NCBI GenBank assembly: GCA_023418315.1
Contig: JAEZZY010000016.1
Location: 1 to 23,554, forward strand
Length of the DNA stretch: 23,554 nt
Reading direction: 5' to 3'
Source: Bacteroidota bacterium
GTDB lineage: Bacteria; Bacteroidota; Bacteroidia; Chitinophagales; Chitinophagaceae
The position numbers and the translations under genes are program-made. The number at the start of each line of letters is the position of its first letter. Within the stretch, counting starts at the first letter, position 1. Of the stretch, positions 1-8,218 are shown in pieces. A model generated the notes under the pieces. The model ran no database searches. It saw only the letters and a program-made list of their open reading frames with translations, and was not told where the DNA came from.

Positions 1-1935
1 GTCCACAACACAAGAATTACCATATTCTGCCCCGCTCCCGCCGTAGTAGGTGCCCCAGAGGCGGGTACCGCTGCCATCAAATTTTACTAAATAAGCATCC
101 ACCCATCCTCCGCCATGCGTATTCTGATGCCCGCCGGAGGCGATACCCGAGGTGGAACCGGTATAGCCTGCCAGATACACATTGCCCGCTGCGTCCGTAG
201 CGCAGGAATAACCCTCATCCTGTCCGCTTGCGCCGTAGTAGGTGCCCCAGAGACGGGTACCACTGCTGTTAAATTTTGCCAGAAAGGCATCCTTTCCTCC
301 GCTATACGTATTCTGATGCCCGCCGGAAGCGATATCCGAGTTGGAACTGGTAGAACCTGCCAGATACACATTGCCCGCTGCGTCCGTAGCGCAGGAATAA
401 CCCTCATCACCCCAACTTCCGCCGTAGTAGGTGCCCCAAAGACGGGTACCGCTGCCATCAAATTTTACTAAATAAGCATCCACCCATCCTCCGCCATGCG
501 TATTCTGATGCCCGCCGGAGGCGATGCCGGAGGTGGATTCGCTCTCCCCTGCCAAATAAAGATTACCCGCGGCATCCACAACGCAATAATTACCCTCATC
601 ATCCATGCTTCCGCCGTAGTAGGTGCCCCAGAGGCGGGTACCGCTGCTGTTAAATTTTACCAGAAAGGCATCAATTCCCCCGCCATAACTGTTCTGATGC
701 CCGCCCCACGCGATGCCCGAGGTGGAACTGGTATAGCCTGTCAGATACACGTTGCCTGCAGCGTCCACAGTACAGGAACGACCTACATCTTCCCCGCTAC
801 CGCCATAATAGGTGGACCATAAACGGGTGCCGTTGCCGTCAAACTTTACCAAAAAAGCGTCATAGTTTCCTCCGCCATACGTATTCTGATGCCCCCCGGA
901 GGCGATGGCGGAGGTGGAGGAGGTATAGCCGGCCAGATAGATATTGCCGGAGGCGTCCACTGCACAGGAATAGGCCAGCTCAGCGCCACCGCCCCCGTAG
1001 TAAGTAGCCCAGTTCACAAAGGGGTCAATAGTGAGGGGCTGGGTGCTATCATAGGCATCCACACTAAAGCCCAGCAATCCTTTTGCATCCTGCACAAAAC
1101 GGGTAGCCAGGGTTTTTCCGGCTTGGTAGCTCACGGGTGTTTGCTCCGTAATGCTGCCAAGGCGGTTGCCGAGGTACAGGCTGCCATCGGCTTGCAGTTT
1201 CAACTCTTCCACATGGGTGGGTTGCAGTCGTATATCGGCAGGGTTGCCGCTGGGGCGGATGATGAAGTCATATTTGACCTCCCCTTCTGCCCCCTGCCTA
1301 CCTTCCCCGAAAGGGGAAGAGATGGCGTTGCCCTGGGTATAAATCACCCAGTCTATATTGGGGTAGATGTCGTGGAAAATAATCTTTTCATAGCCATATA
1401 CCTGGGTGGCATTGTGGTTGTAGTACCGGGTATAGTCGCTGCTTTTTCCTTCGGTAGTGATGGTGGCATTGGGGTTGGCTCCCGCCAGCCTTATGTCCAT
1501 ACGGTAAGTTTCGGTGCGGATTTGTTTTTCCAGCAGCAGACGTTGCTTACGTTCCTCGGGGGTTTCCGTTTTATCGGGGTGTTTATAGCCCTTGGGGTAG
1601 TGGGTGCGGGCAAACTGATAAGCCAATCCGTTGTTGAGTACAAATAAGGTAAGGTTGCCGCTGCGGTAGCTGTAGCGCACTTTGCTTGCATCTTCCCCGG
1701 TTATCTGCCCTTTGTTTTCTTCAAAACGGGGCTGCCGGACGTCCTTCATTTGGCGCATGATTGCCGGAACAGGGACTCCCTCTGTGGACGCTATATTCTT
1801 TTTACTTGTAATGTCATATAGCGCATCCTTTCCATTTTTTGCATATAGAGCTGTCTGGGCAGGTGCGGTCCCTGCCGAGGTCAAACCGATCAGGAGGGTC
1901 CATAAACTCATCCTGAATAATAAAATTTTGCACAT
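1..1935 (-). CDS. SBBP-repeat secreted protein with DUF7948-like N-terminal domain (partial, 3' end beyond window)
   Basis: The frame is open for 645 codons from the ATG at 1935 to the window edge, so the C-terminus is missing. The first 27 or so residues form a signal peptide ending in A-P-A-Q; a second in-frame ATG at 1911 is a possible start. Residues about 68-305 match the domain that precedes SBBP repeats (starts PRFEENKGQITG). From W309 there are five full SBBP units of 63-64 residues and the start of a sixth. Each begins W-x-TYYG and contains DAxGNxYLAG, GGHQN and DA(F/Y)L(V/A)KF. Such proteins are exported and are often type IX secretion cargo in Bacteroidota, but the sorting domain would lie outside the window. 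Exact function is unknown (adhesin or surface protein by inference). It is a close paralog of the gene starting at 19839. An in-frame palindromic insert lies near residues 206-211. Confidence 0.88.
   Translation of the reverse strand, partial: MCKILLFRMSLWTLLIGLTSAGTAPAQTALYAKNGKDALYDITSKKNIASTEGVPVPAIMRQMKDVRQPRFEENKGQITGEDASKVRYSYRSGNLTLFVLNNGLAYQFARTHYPKGYKHPDKTETPEERKQRLLLEKQIRTETYRMDIRLAGANPNATITTEGKSSDYTRYYNHNATQVYGYEKIIFHDIYPNIDWVIYTQGNAISSPFGEGRQGAEGEVKYDFIIRPSGNPADIRLQPTHVEELKLQADGSLYLGNRLGSITEQTPVSYQAGKTLATRFVQDAKGLLGFSVDAYDSTQPLTIDPFVNWATYYGGGGAELAYSCAVDASGNIYLAGYTSSTSAIASGGHQNTYGGGNYDAFLVKFDGNGTRLWSTYYGGSGEDVGRSCTVDAAGNVYLTGYTSSTSGIAWGGHQNSYGGGIDAFLVKFNSSGTRLWGTYYGGSMDDEGNYCVVDAAGNLYLAGESESTSGIASGGHQNTHGGGWVDAYLVKFDGSGTRLWGTYYGGSWGDEGYSCATDAAGNVYLAGSTSSNSDIASGGHQNTYSGGKDAFLAKFNSSGTRLWGTYYGASGQDEGYSCATDAAGNVYLAGYTGSTSGIASGGHQNTHGGGWVDAYLVKFDGSGTRLWGTYYGGSGAEYGNSCVVD
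62..525. repeat. 83-bp exact direct repeat, copies at 62-144 and 443-525
   Basis: The two copies are identical over 83 bp and offset by 381 bp, exactly 127 codons or two SBBP units. Recombination between them would remove or add two whole protein repeats without a frameshift. Confidence 0.9.
167..408. repeat. 53-bp exact direct repeat, copies at 167-219 and 356-408
   Basis: The copies are identical over 53 bp and offset by 189 bp, exactly 63 codons or one SBBP unit. They interleave with the 83-bp repeat pair, which points to repeated duplication or gene conversion within the array. Confidence 0.9.
1136..1636 (-). repeat. Left arm of large inverted repeat (DUF7948-coding region)
   Basis: Positions 1562-1636 are the exact reverse complement of 20081-20155 (75 bp). 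Positions 1136-1185 are the exact reverse complement of 20502-20551 (50 bp). The stretch between them is also highly similar apart from the in-frame insert. Milder similarity extends to both sides across the coding region. Confidence 0.9.
1281..1319 (-). repeat. In-frame palindromic insert (hairpin plus G-rich tail)
   Basis: A perfect 7-bp stem (cttcccc 1302-1308, ggggaag 1313-1319) with loop gaaa is followed on the coding strand by a tail rich in GGGG. At this point the left protein has about 18 residues between VIYT and EVKYDF where the paralog at 19839 has 8, so about 30 bp is extra and in frame. The form resembles small dispersed palindromic repeats found in many Bacteroidota genomes (from general knowledge). 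No second copy was noticed in this window. Confidence 0.6.
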
Positions 1936-1959
1936 GTATGGGCGTATTTAAAGCGGCTG

Positions 1960-1991
1960 TAATAATAGGAAACGAGATTACCGCACGGCAA
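1960..1991 (-). promoter_or_regulatory. Possible Bacteroidota-type promoter for the left SBBP gene
   Basis: On the minus strand a TTG (1991-1989) lies 21 nt upstream of TATTATTA (1967-1960), which partly matches the Bacteroidota TTTG / TAnnTTTG pattern. The -7-like box is 25 nt from the ATG at 1935. The match at the -7 box is imperfect. Confidence 0.3.
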
Positions 1992-1999
1992 TTTTGAGG

Positions 2000-2043
2000 C
2001 GTAGCAATTCCGTAGCAACGGCGTAGGAATGTTGTAGCACATA
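2000..2043. promoter_or_regulatory. Four tandem 11-bp direct repeats, likely regulator binding array
   Basis: GTAG starts at 2001, 2012, 2023 and 2034, exactly 11 bp apart. The units are CGTAGCAATTC, CGTAGCAACGG, CGTAGGAATGT and TGTAGCACATA. About one helical turn of spacing places all copies on the same DNA face, as in direct-repeat operators of winged-helix response regulators. The array lies just upstream of the candidate -33 element of the left SBBP gene and within the divergent region shared with the TPR/HTH regulator. Confidence 0.5.
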
Positions 2044-2296
2044 GCGGAAACCATTGTCTATGCTGATTTATTTCAAATTTGATAAATATATTTCCTATAG
2101 CGGTAGATATGTATATTATTGTTTTTTTGGTGCGGAAAAATCCACCCTGCCTTCCCTCTATTTTTCATTAATCAACCCTATGACTGGTCTATTTTACAAG
2201 AAGAACCTAACAGCATAGCCTGTTGTACCCTGCCATATTTTTATTAATATTGCCTCTTAAACATTATCCCGTCCCATCACCTTGTAACATAAGGGT

Positions 2297-4054
2297 ATGT
2301 TTTCTGAAAATATGGTTAGAACAGGCAGGCCGAAGTATTATAAATTTAATTTTTTTCTATACAGGACGCTCTTCATCACGTTCTTTTTCTTTTTTCCTTT
2401 TTATACTCCTGCAGCCGGTGCCATTGCCTATGATTCGATTTGTTGCATGCCTTATAATGACCGGGCGGCATGGCTGGATGATCTCTACACGCACTTGATC
2501 CTCCATGGCGATTCGGTAGAAAGCTGGGATGAAATCCAAAAAATAAAAGCCTATGCAAAAACGAAAAACAGTGAAGAGTTTGAACTGGAGGCTATGCTGC
2601 TTGAGGTGCAATATCTCGAATACCTGAGATGGGATCAGCAAAAACATCTGCTTTCTTTGATAGAAGAAGGGGTGAAACGATCCCTGAACTTGAACAATAA
2701 AATGCTGGCAGTCCGGTTTCTAAGCGTGCAGGAACACTACGCCGGGAATACCCATAACTACTCACTAAGTTTTGCTGCCAGTAATGAAATGGAACGCCAA
2801 CTGGATGCCATGCCCGACCAAAGCATGTACCATAAGGCTTTTTTCCGGGTGAGCATCGCCCATGTCTATTACAATTTCGGAGAACTTCCGGCAGCACTTG
2901 CCCGGCTAAGGGAACTGATAGACTACCAAGGTCTCGCAAGCGCCAAAGATATGGAAGCAATATGGCATGCACACAATACCATGGGACTTTACCATCGTAA
3001 AATGCAACAATATGATTCGTCCAATTATTATTTTGATAAAGGACGTCATCTCAACTATATTCAAGAGAATAAGCCTTTGCTTTACGCCATGTCCACGGGC
3101 AACTTAGGAATCAACTACTATCTATCCAACGATTACGAAAGGGCAATTCCTATGTTGCGCACAGATATAAGGGTTTCGCTGGAAGGCAAACAATGGGGAA
3201 ATGTAGTAGCCTCTATGACTCCGCTTGCGGATATATTGCTCCATTACAACCGGCCGGATGAAGCCAAGCTGTTGCTGGACAGCGCCAGGGAATTGATAAA
3301 CCTCTATCGGGCAGAAGATTATTCCAAATCGTATTATAGGGTTTTAGCCAAATGGTATCAGCGGATGGGGATGGATGAACAATCCGTAAAAATGTGGGAT
3401 TCTGCACTGGAAGCCCAGCGAAAATACAGCGAACGATACAATAAGCTAAAGCTCCAATTGTTTTCCCAGCAGCTCGAAACAAATACCTATCAGGCAGCGC
3501 TACAACAACAAAAAGCCAAAAATAAAGAGCGCATCCTTTATGGAGCTATTATAGGAATCGGATTGCTGAGCAGTATATTTTACGGAGTGATGAAAAGACG
3601 GAGCGAACGCAGGATAAAGGATTTGAAATTGAAAGAAGCGGAACAAGAGCTGGAAATCACACGGCTGCAACTCAATGAATATACCCAACACCTGCTTCAT
3701 AAAAACCAGCAGATAGCGACTCTGGAAGAACAACTGAAATCCAACGAAGAATGGGAGCTGGTGGACGAGCTCAAGACAAGCACATTGCTCACTAATGATG
3801 ATTGGGACAATTTTCGGCACAAATTTGAAAAAGTGCATAAAGGATTTTCAAACAGGCTCAATGCCCAACTCCCCAACCTTACCACATCGGAACAGCGCTT
3901 TATCATGCTCACCCGTTTGAAACTTACCCAGCATGAAATGGCGCTAATGCTCGGCGTGTCGCAGGAAACGCTGCGGGTAGCCAATTACCGGCTGCGGCAG
4001 AAATTAAATATAGGACACAAACAAGAGCTGAACGAACTGATTGATGCCCTTTAA
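2297..4054 (+). CDS. Membrane-anchored TPR protein with C-terminal LuxR-like HTH
   Basis: The 585-residue protein starts with a hydrophobic segment (about residues 21-43, rich in Phe) that can act as a signal peptide or anchor. A long helical tetratricopeptide-like region follows (about 70-400). A single membrane span lies near 413-433, then a charged coiled coil (about 440-520). A helix-turn-helix at about 528-580 carries LTTSEQRF, TQHEMALMLGVSQETL and RVANYRLRQKL, as in LuxR-type domains. The layout puts the TPR sensor in the periplasm and the DNA-binding domain in the cytoplasm, so it may be a one-component membrane regulator. This architecture is common in Bacteroidota but poorly characterised. 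It is divergent from the left SBBP gene, which may be its target (inference). An ATG at 2312 is an alternative start. Confidence 0.8.
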   Translation: MFSENMVRTGRPKYYKFNFFLYRTLFITFFFFFPFYTPAAGAIAYDSICCMPYNDRAAWLDDLYTHLILHGDSVESWDEIQKIKAYAKTKNSEEFELEAMLLEVQYLEYLRWDQQKHLLSLIEEGVKRSLNLNNKMLAVRFLSVQEHYAGNTHNYSLSFAASNEMERQLDAMPDQSMYHKAFFRVSIAHVYYNFGELPAALARLRELIDYQGLASAKDMEAIWHAHNTMGLYHRKMQQYDSSNYYFDKGRHLNYIQENKPLLYAMSTGNLGINYYLSNDYERAIPMLRTDIRVSLEGKQWGNVVASMTPLADILLHYNRPDEAKLLLDSARELINLYRAEDYSKSYYRVLAKWYQRMGMDEQSVKMWDSALEAQRKYSERYNKLKLQLFSQQLETNTYQAALQQQKAKNKERILYGAIIGIGLLSSIFYGVMKRRSERRIKDLKLKEAEQELEITRLQLNEYTQHLLHKNQQIATLEEQLKSNEEWELVDELKTSTLLTNDDWDNFRHKFEKVHKGFSNRLNAQLPNLTTSEQRFIMLTRLKLTQHEMALMLGVSQETLRVANYRLRQKLNIGHKQELNELIDAL

Positions 4055-4129
4055 TTTTTGCAGCGCATTATTTCCATACAGCAATTGGCGCAACCGAGGC
4101 AGGAAAAGGGATGGATATGCACTTTATAA

Positions 4130-7015
4130 TCAAGGGTGGCGTTGCCCCATACCTCTTTCGTGCATTCTTCTGCCATGTTCTATATTTCCGTCTTTGTCTA
4201 TTTGCTTTTCCAGGTCTTGCTGGCTAACGCTTTTACCGCCGAATCTGCGTAGTGTATAGCTGATATTCAGCATAAAATAGCGTTGCAATACATTCGTGTA
4301 ACTGTCTTCGATATAAGTTTCCGTAACGGTACGCGTGATGGCTCTGTTTTGGTTGAGAAGGTCATATACATTCAGACGCACATCCAGTGAACGGTTTTTA
4401 AAGAATTTATAGCCAAGTCCGGCATTCCACAGCAGAAAATTCTGGTTGAACCCCTGCGAAAGTCCGCTGTAAAGCTGATGATCCAAGCTGGTAGTAAAGG
4501 TAAACCCACCCAGGAAAATCCAGTTAAGCCTTGCGGAGGTGTTTTGGGTGTAGTAATTATTATCCGACCGTTTGTTGATGGTATTTTTCACCACATTATA
4601 ATTGCCGTTATAGGAAAGGGTGAAGTCCAGATTTTCGCTGACATTGCTGCTCACCACCACTCCGCCGTTAAAGCTGTAATTATCCGCATAGTTAATCCGG
4701 TCATTGATATAGCCGGGCGTATGGGTAAAGTTGATGCCTGTGTTCAGGTTCAGGTTGGATTTGATAACGCTCAACGGCATCCCATAACTTACAAAACTGC
4801 GAATACTATAATAGCCATCAAGGTTCACCGGACGGGTAAGCTGCCCGCCTATGGGAAGAATAATTCCATCCGTGGCAATAGAATCCGTCGTAGCGATAAG
4901 GGTCTGGTTGGCAATATAGTTATTGGTATAGTTGGCAAAGGCCATAGCGTTGAAGGTAGTGGCGTTCTGTGTATTGGTGCTTCCGTAGCGCAGCATCAAA
5001 GAGTGCTGATAGCTCTGCGCCAGATTGGGATTACCGGTTCTTAAAAGCAAGGGGTTGGAATTGTCAATCACGCTTTGCAACTGCTGGATGCTGGGCACTT
5101 GGGTGCGTGTGCGATACATAATGCGCAGGTTGCTGTTCTTGGAAAATTTATAATTAAACCATGCATTGGGCAAGAGGTTCGAGAAGTTTTTTTGCAGCTT
5201 GAAGGCATAAGGAAATATTTGCAAGCCGTCTAATGTGGCATCCTGATAATCGGCACCTATGGTCAGCCGGATTTTTTCACTATTGTAGCGGTAGCTTAGC
5301 CCTCCACGATGCGTGGTATAGGTGTTTTCATATTTATTGGAAAGCAGCGTATCCATAGCGGTATAGTCATCGCCGTTTTCTCTGTTCAGGGTTTGTTTAT
5401 CGGATTTATTTCCCGAAAAAGAAGGAGCATAGTTTGCCATCAACTGACTGTTTTTACCGAGTGGCTCGGTATAATTCAGACTGCCGGACAAAGTATAGCC
5501 ATCGCTGGTAAGATCATATCGCTGATCCAGCCGGTCGGTATCGCTGCCTATGTATTCATTGACGGAATACAAGCTCCCTTCACCACCACGGTTGTTGATT
5601 TGCGTATTCAGGTTCAGAGAAAGCGTTCTGCCTTTCTTGTTAAATTTATGACGATATACGAGGTTATTGCTGAAGTTATAGCCATTGTTGAGGGAGGAGG
5701 TCCGGTTGTCGGTAGCACTCACCCGGCTGCTGTCGGCACGTTTGCTGTCGCCCGTCAATATTCTTGCATAATCATTCAGTTGAAAACTGATACGGGGTGT
5801 AAGAATGAGGGTGTTATTGGAGTCTATCTCATATTCCACACGCAGGTTAGCACGGTGGTTGGTATTGCTTGTATGGGTATTGCTTTGTTCGCGGTATAGG
5901 AGTAGGCTGTCGTTGGTAGAAAAATAAGTCCGGGCGAGTCCGGTCCGGTTTTCATTATTTGTATTATTGAAGAAATAACTTCCCGAAACCTTTATGTTTT
6001 TCCCCCATTGGTCGCTATAGTTAAGTCCTATGGAATTGGTTTTGGTAATGCCGCCTTGCTGCCCTACTAAAAAATTGCCTATTCCGCCGCCGCCATGCCA
6101 ATCGCCACCTCTTCTTCCGCCGCCGGAGTTGGCGCTCATCACACCGGTCAGGTCATCCGAACTGAAATTTTGCTGGTTGATATTGTTGCTCAATACAATA
6201 AAGGAAATTCTTGTATCTCCTTTAAAATGATTCATATTGCCGCCTACGCTATAAAGAAGCGGGTTCATTTGTAGGTCTTTAGCCCCTGCAGCGCCGTATA
6301 TTTTCCCAAATTGCCCGGTATTTTTTCCCGGCTTGGTTACGATGTTGATGGTTTTTTGTGCATTGCCGTCGTCAAAACCGGTAAGCTGCGCCTGGTCGCT
6401 CAGTTTATCGAAGACTTGTATTTTATCAATCACTTCAGCAGGCAGGTTTTTGATAGCGGTGCTGGGGTCATCGCCAAAAAAAGGCTTGCCATCCACCAAT
6501 ACCTGCTTCACGTCTTCACCGTTGGCTTTCAGCGTGCCGCCTTGGGTAGAGATGCCGGGCATTTTGTTCAGTAAATCTTCGGCTACCGCATCGGGATTGG
6601 TTTTATAGGCATTGGCATTGAAGCTGGTGGTATCGCCCGATTGTACGCCACGCACGGCTTGCTCGGTAACGGTTACATTTGTCAGTTGGGTAGAGGAGAT
6701 TTTCAGTTTCAGGGTGCCGATAGCAGTGGTTTGGGTAAGGTTGATCGTACGGGTATAAGATTCAAAACCTATATAAGCAATCTTCAGGAGGTAAGAACCT
6801 GCCGGAAGGTTGTCTATAACGAAGTGCCCCTCTTCATCGGTTACATTTCCATATTTCATAGCCGTATCGGTGGTGGGGGAAACCACTACCGGTACACCGA
6901 TTAATTCGGAGTTGTCGCTGCCGTCCAGTACCGTGCCGGTGAGGGAAAATGTTTGTGCGAAAAGGAGATTGCCCGATAGGAAAGAGATAAGTAAAAAAAG
7001 GAGTCTTAATTTCAT
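4130..7015 (-). CDS. Outer-membrane beta-barrel receptor with CarboxypepD_reg-like domain (TonB-dependent type)
   Basis: The 961-residue protein has a clear signal peptide ending L-L-F-A-Q (about residues 1-21). A carboxypeptidase-regulatory-like beta-sandwich follows (about 22-105; LTGTVLDGSD, GHFVIDNLPAGSYLLKI). Next is a plug-like domain (about 115-235; LLNKMPGISTQGG, VLVDGKPFFGDDP, PAEVIDKIQVFDK). The rest is a long barrel with alternating aromatic residues, as in the OMP_b-brl_3 family. A glycine-rich stretch with RRGGDWHGGGG lies near 300-315. After the last strand there is a basic, His-containing tail of about 35 residues ending HERGMGQRHP. No SusD partner is adjacent, so the substrate cannot be named; uptake of a metal complex, peptide or other nutrient is possible. 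It is convergent with the TPR/HTH gene and downstream of the cytochrome gene by about 200 bp. Confidence 0.88.
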   Translation of the reverse strand: MKLRLLFLLISFLSGNLLFAQTFSLTGTVLDGSDNSELIGVPVVVSPTTDTAMKYGNVTDEEGHFVIDNLPAGSYLLKIAYIGFESYTRTINLTQTTAIGTLKLKISSTQLTNVTVTEQAVRGVQSGDTTSFNANAYKTNPDAVAEDLLNKMPGISTQGGTLKANGEDVKQVLVDGKPFFGDDPSTAIKNLPAEVIDKIQVFDKLSDQAQLTGFDDGNAQKTINIVTKPGKNTGQFGKIYGAAGAKDLQMNPLLYSVGGNMNHFKGDTRISFIVLSNNINQQNFSSDDLTGVMSANSGGGRRGGDWHGGGGIGNFLVGQQGGITKTNSIGLNYSDQWGKNIKVSGSYFFNNTNNENRTGLARTYFSTNDSLLLYREQSNTHTSNTNHRANLRVEYEIDSNNTLILTPRISFQLNDYARILTGDSKRADSSRVSATDNRTSSLNNGYNFSNNLVYRHKFNKKGRTLSLNLNTQINNRGGEGSLYSVNEYIGSDTDRLDQRYDLTSDGYTLSGSLNYTEPLGKNSQLMANYAPSFSGNKSDKQTLNRENGDDYTAMDTLLSNKYENTYTTHRGGLSYRYNSEKIRLTIGADYQDATLDGLQIFPYAFKLQKNFSNLLPNAWFNYKFSKNSNLRIMYRTRTQVPSIQQLQSVIDNSNPLLLRTGNPNLAQSYQHSLMLRYGSTNTQNATTFNAMAFANYTNNYIANQTLIATTDSIATDGIILPIGGQLTRPVNLDGYYSIRSFVSYGMPLSVIKSNLNLNTGINFTHTPGYINDRINYADNYSFNGGVVVSSNVSENLDFTLSYNGNYNVVKNTINKRSDNNYYTQNTSARLNWIFLGGFTFTTSLDHQLYSGLSQGFNQNFLLWNAGLGYKFFKNRSLDVRLNVYDLLNQNRAITRTVTETYIEDSYTNVLQRYFMLNISYTLRRFGGKSVSQQDLEKQIDKDGNIEHGRRMHERGMGQRHP

Positions 7016-7054
7016 AAAAAACGGCTATGGGCAAGTACATTGCAAATACCTCGC

Positions 7055-7062
7055 CAAAGCTA
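7055..7062 (-). promoter_or_regulatory. Possible -7 element upstream of the beta-barrel receptor gene
   Basis: The minus strand reads TAGCTTTG, an exact match to the Bacteroidota TAnnTTTG element, 39 nt before the ATG at 7015. No TTTG sits at the expected -33 spacing; the nearest is about 31 nt upstream. This is therefore a weak candidate. Confidence 0.3.
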
Positions 7063-7213
7063 CTGCTAATAAATGAACGGTGTGGTCGGAAAACAAAAGA
7101 GTTAGTTCAGAAGGGTATTTTAAAGAACAAGAGGGGGAATATACAATAGGATTTTTTTTGATGGCATTGACCACAAAATGCTGCTTGTACTGCATGTATA
7201 AAACAGGAATCTC

Positions 7214-8194
7214 CTACTTAGAAGGCGAAAAATGTACCACTTCATTTTCTACCGGAGCGAGCGTTTGCAGATAAGCATATATCGCTTTAAGGTCATAGTC
7301 GGTCATGCCGCCATACATCGTCCAGGGCATTACGGTCTGAAATGCGCCCGGCTCTATTTTTTGCGGATGATAGCCTGTGTCCGTATAAGCTTTAAAACGG
7401 TTGATAAACGCCTGTTCCGTCCATGCTCCGATACCGGTAGGGTGCGGGGTAATATTAGCCGACCTGGTTATAGAGCCGTCGGGAAATTGAAATTCCATCC
7501 CGCCTGCATAGGGCTTCCCTACAAATTCGCCTTTTTCTTGCCGGGTATGGCAGTCGTAGCAACTGGCAGCCGTTACCAGATAGGCTCCGTAGGCTTTCAG
7601 GTCGGAGGGGTCGGGCATAGGGCGGAATGAAGGGGCGTGCGGCAGGGTATTGATGATAAAATTCATCGGGAAATCCGCTTCCGATGGCTCCGTTTTGTTT
7701 TCTACGGGCTGTAAGGTGCGGATATAGGCGATGATGGATTTTATATCTTCTTCGCTCACTTTGCCAAAATTACCGTAAGGCATCACAGGAAATAAAGCCC
7801 TGCCATCCTTTGCTACGCCGCAGGTAATGGCGCGCATCAATTCACCATCGGTGTAATTCCCAATCGCGGCAGGTGTAATATTAGGTGCTACAAACCGACC
7901 CGGGAATCCCAGCTTTTGATCGAATACTTCGCCTCCCATACCATAGGTGCCGGCTACCGGCGGACCGGCAAACAAGCTCCAGTCCCGCTGCGAATGACAA
8001 TCCACACACACCATCACATGCTGGGCGAGGTATGCGCCACGGGCTATCCGATCCGGTGTTCGCTCTATGGTGAGTTGCGGCATTTCGCCTACATTCGGCA
8101 AGGCAGTTTTTACATACGTGAGCAAGGAAGCGATACCCACTATCACAAGGATGAGAAGAATGAATAGGGTTTTACGTATTTTTCGTTTCATCAT
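7214..8194 (-). CDS. Membrane-anchored diheme cytochrome c
   Basis: From the ATG at 8194 the product has 326 residues. The frame extends upstream to 8221, but a start there would overlap a candidate promoter box, and MMKRKIRKT followed by a hydrophobic anchor is a typical export signal. Two cytochrome c domains are visible, each with a CxxCH heme site: CVDCH (Cys63/Cys66/His67 in this numbering) and CYDCH (Cys212/Cys215/His216). Likely axial methionines are in FPVMPYG and TVMPWTMYGG. The protein should sit in the periplasm, held by the N-terminal segment, and carry electrons. Similar diheme proteins act as subunits of alcohol or sugar dehydrogenases or donors to oxidases, but no partner enzyme is adjacent here. 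It is divergent from the solute-binding protein gene. Confidence 0.87.
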   Translation of the reverse strand: MMKRKIRKTLFILLILVIVGIASLLTYVKTALPNVGEMPQLTIERTPDRIARGAYLAQHVMVCVDCHSQRDWSLFAGPPVAGTYGMGGEVFDQKLGFPGRFVAPNITPAAIGNYTDGELMRAITCGVAKDGRALFPVMPYGNFGKVSEEDIKSIIAYIRTLQPVENKTEPSEADFPMNFIINTLPHAPSFRPMPDPSDLKAYGAYLVTAASCYDCHTRQEKGEFVGKPYAGGMEFQFPDGSITRSANITPHPTGIGAWTEQAFINRFKAYTDTGYHPQKIEPGAFQTVMPWTMYGGMTDYDLKAIYAYLQTLAPVENEVVHFSPSK

Positions 8195-8218
8195 TTTTTT
8201 ATCATTTAAAAAAAATGA

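Larger units (their letters stand above)
1..1011 (-). repeat. SBBP repeat array inside the left secreted-protein gene
   Basis: Five complete units of about 189-192 bp, plus part of a sixth at the window edge. Each unit encodes one SBBP repeat and all boundaries keep the reading frame. Nucleotide identity between some units is so high that duplication must be recent. Confidence 0.9.
1936..2296. other. Divergent intergenic region (361 bp)
   Basis: No gene is supported here. It holds the 11-bp repeat array at 2000-2043, a candidate promoter for the leftward SBBP gene, and an A/T-rich stretch around 2065-2125 that may carry the promoter of the rightward regulator. No clear consensus promoter was identified for the latter. 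Confidence 0.6.

Noticed and set aside
1..1011. Regular repeats that might suggest a CRISPR array
   Set aside because: Units are about 190 bp, protein-coding and in frame, with no short repeat/spacer structure.
889..1647. 252-residue open frame on the plus strand, and similar antisense frames at 115-822 and at 20070-22280 (minus)
   Set aside because: They are antisense shadows of the SBBP/DUF7948 genes. Their mutual similarity comes only from the duplicated coding strand, and they lack their own domains.
2223..2498. 91-residue open frame overlapping the start of the TPR/HTH gene
   Set aside because: It is out of frame with the well-supported 585-residue protein and has no recognisable features.
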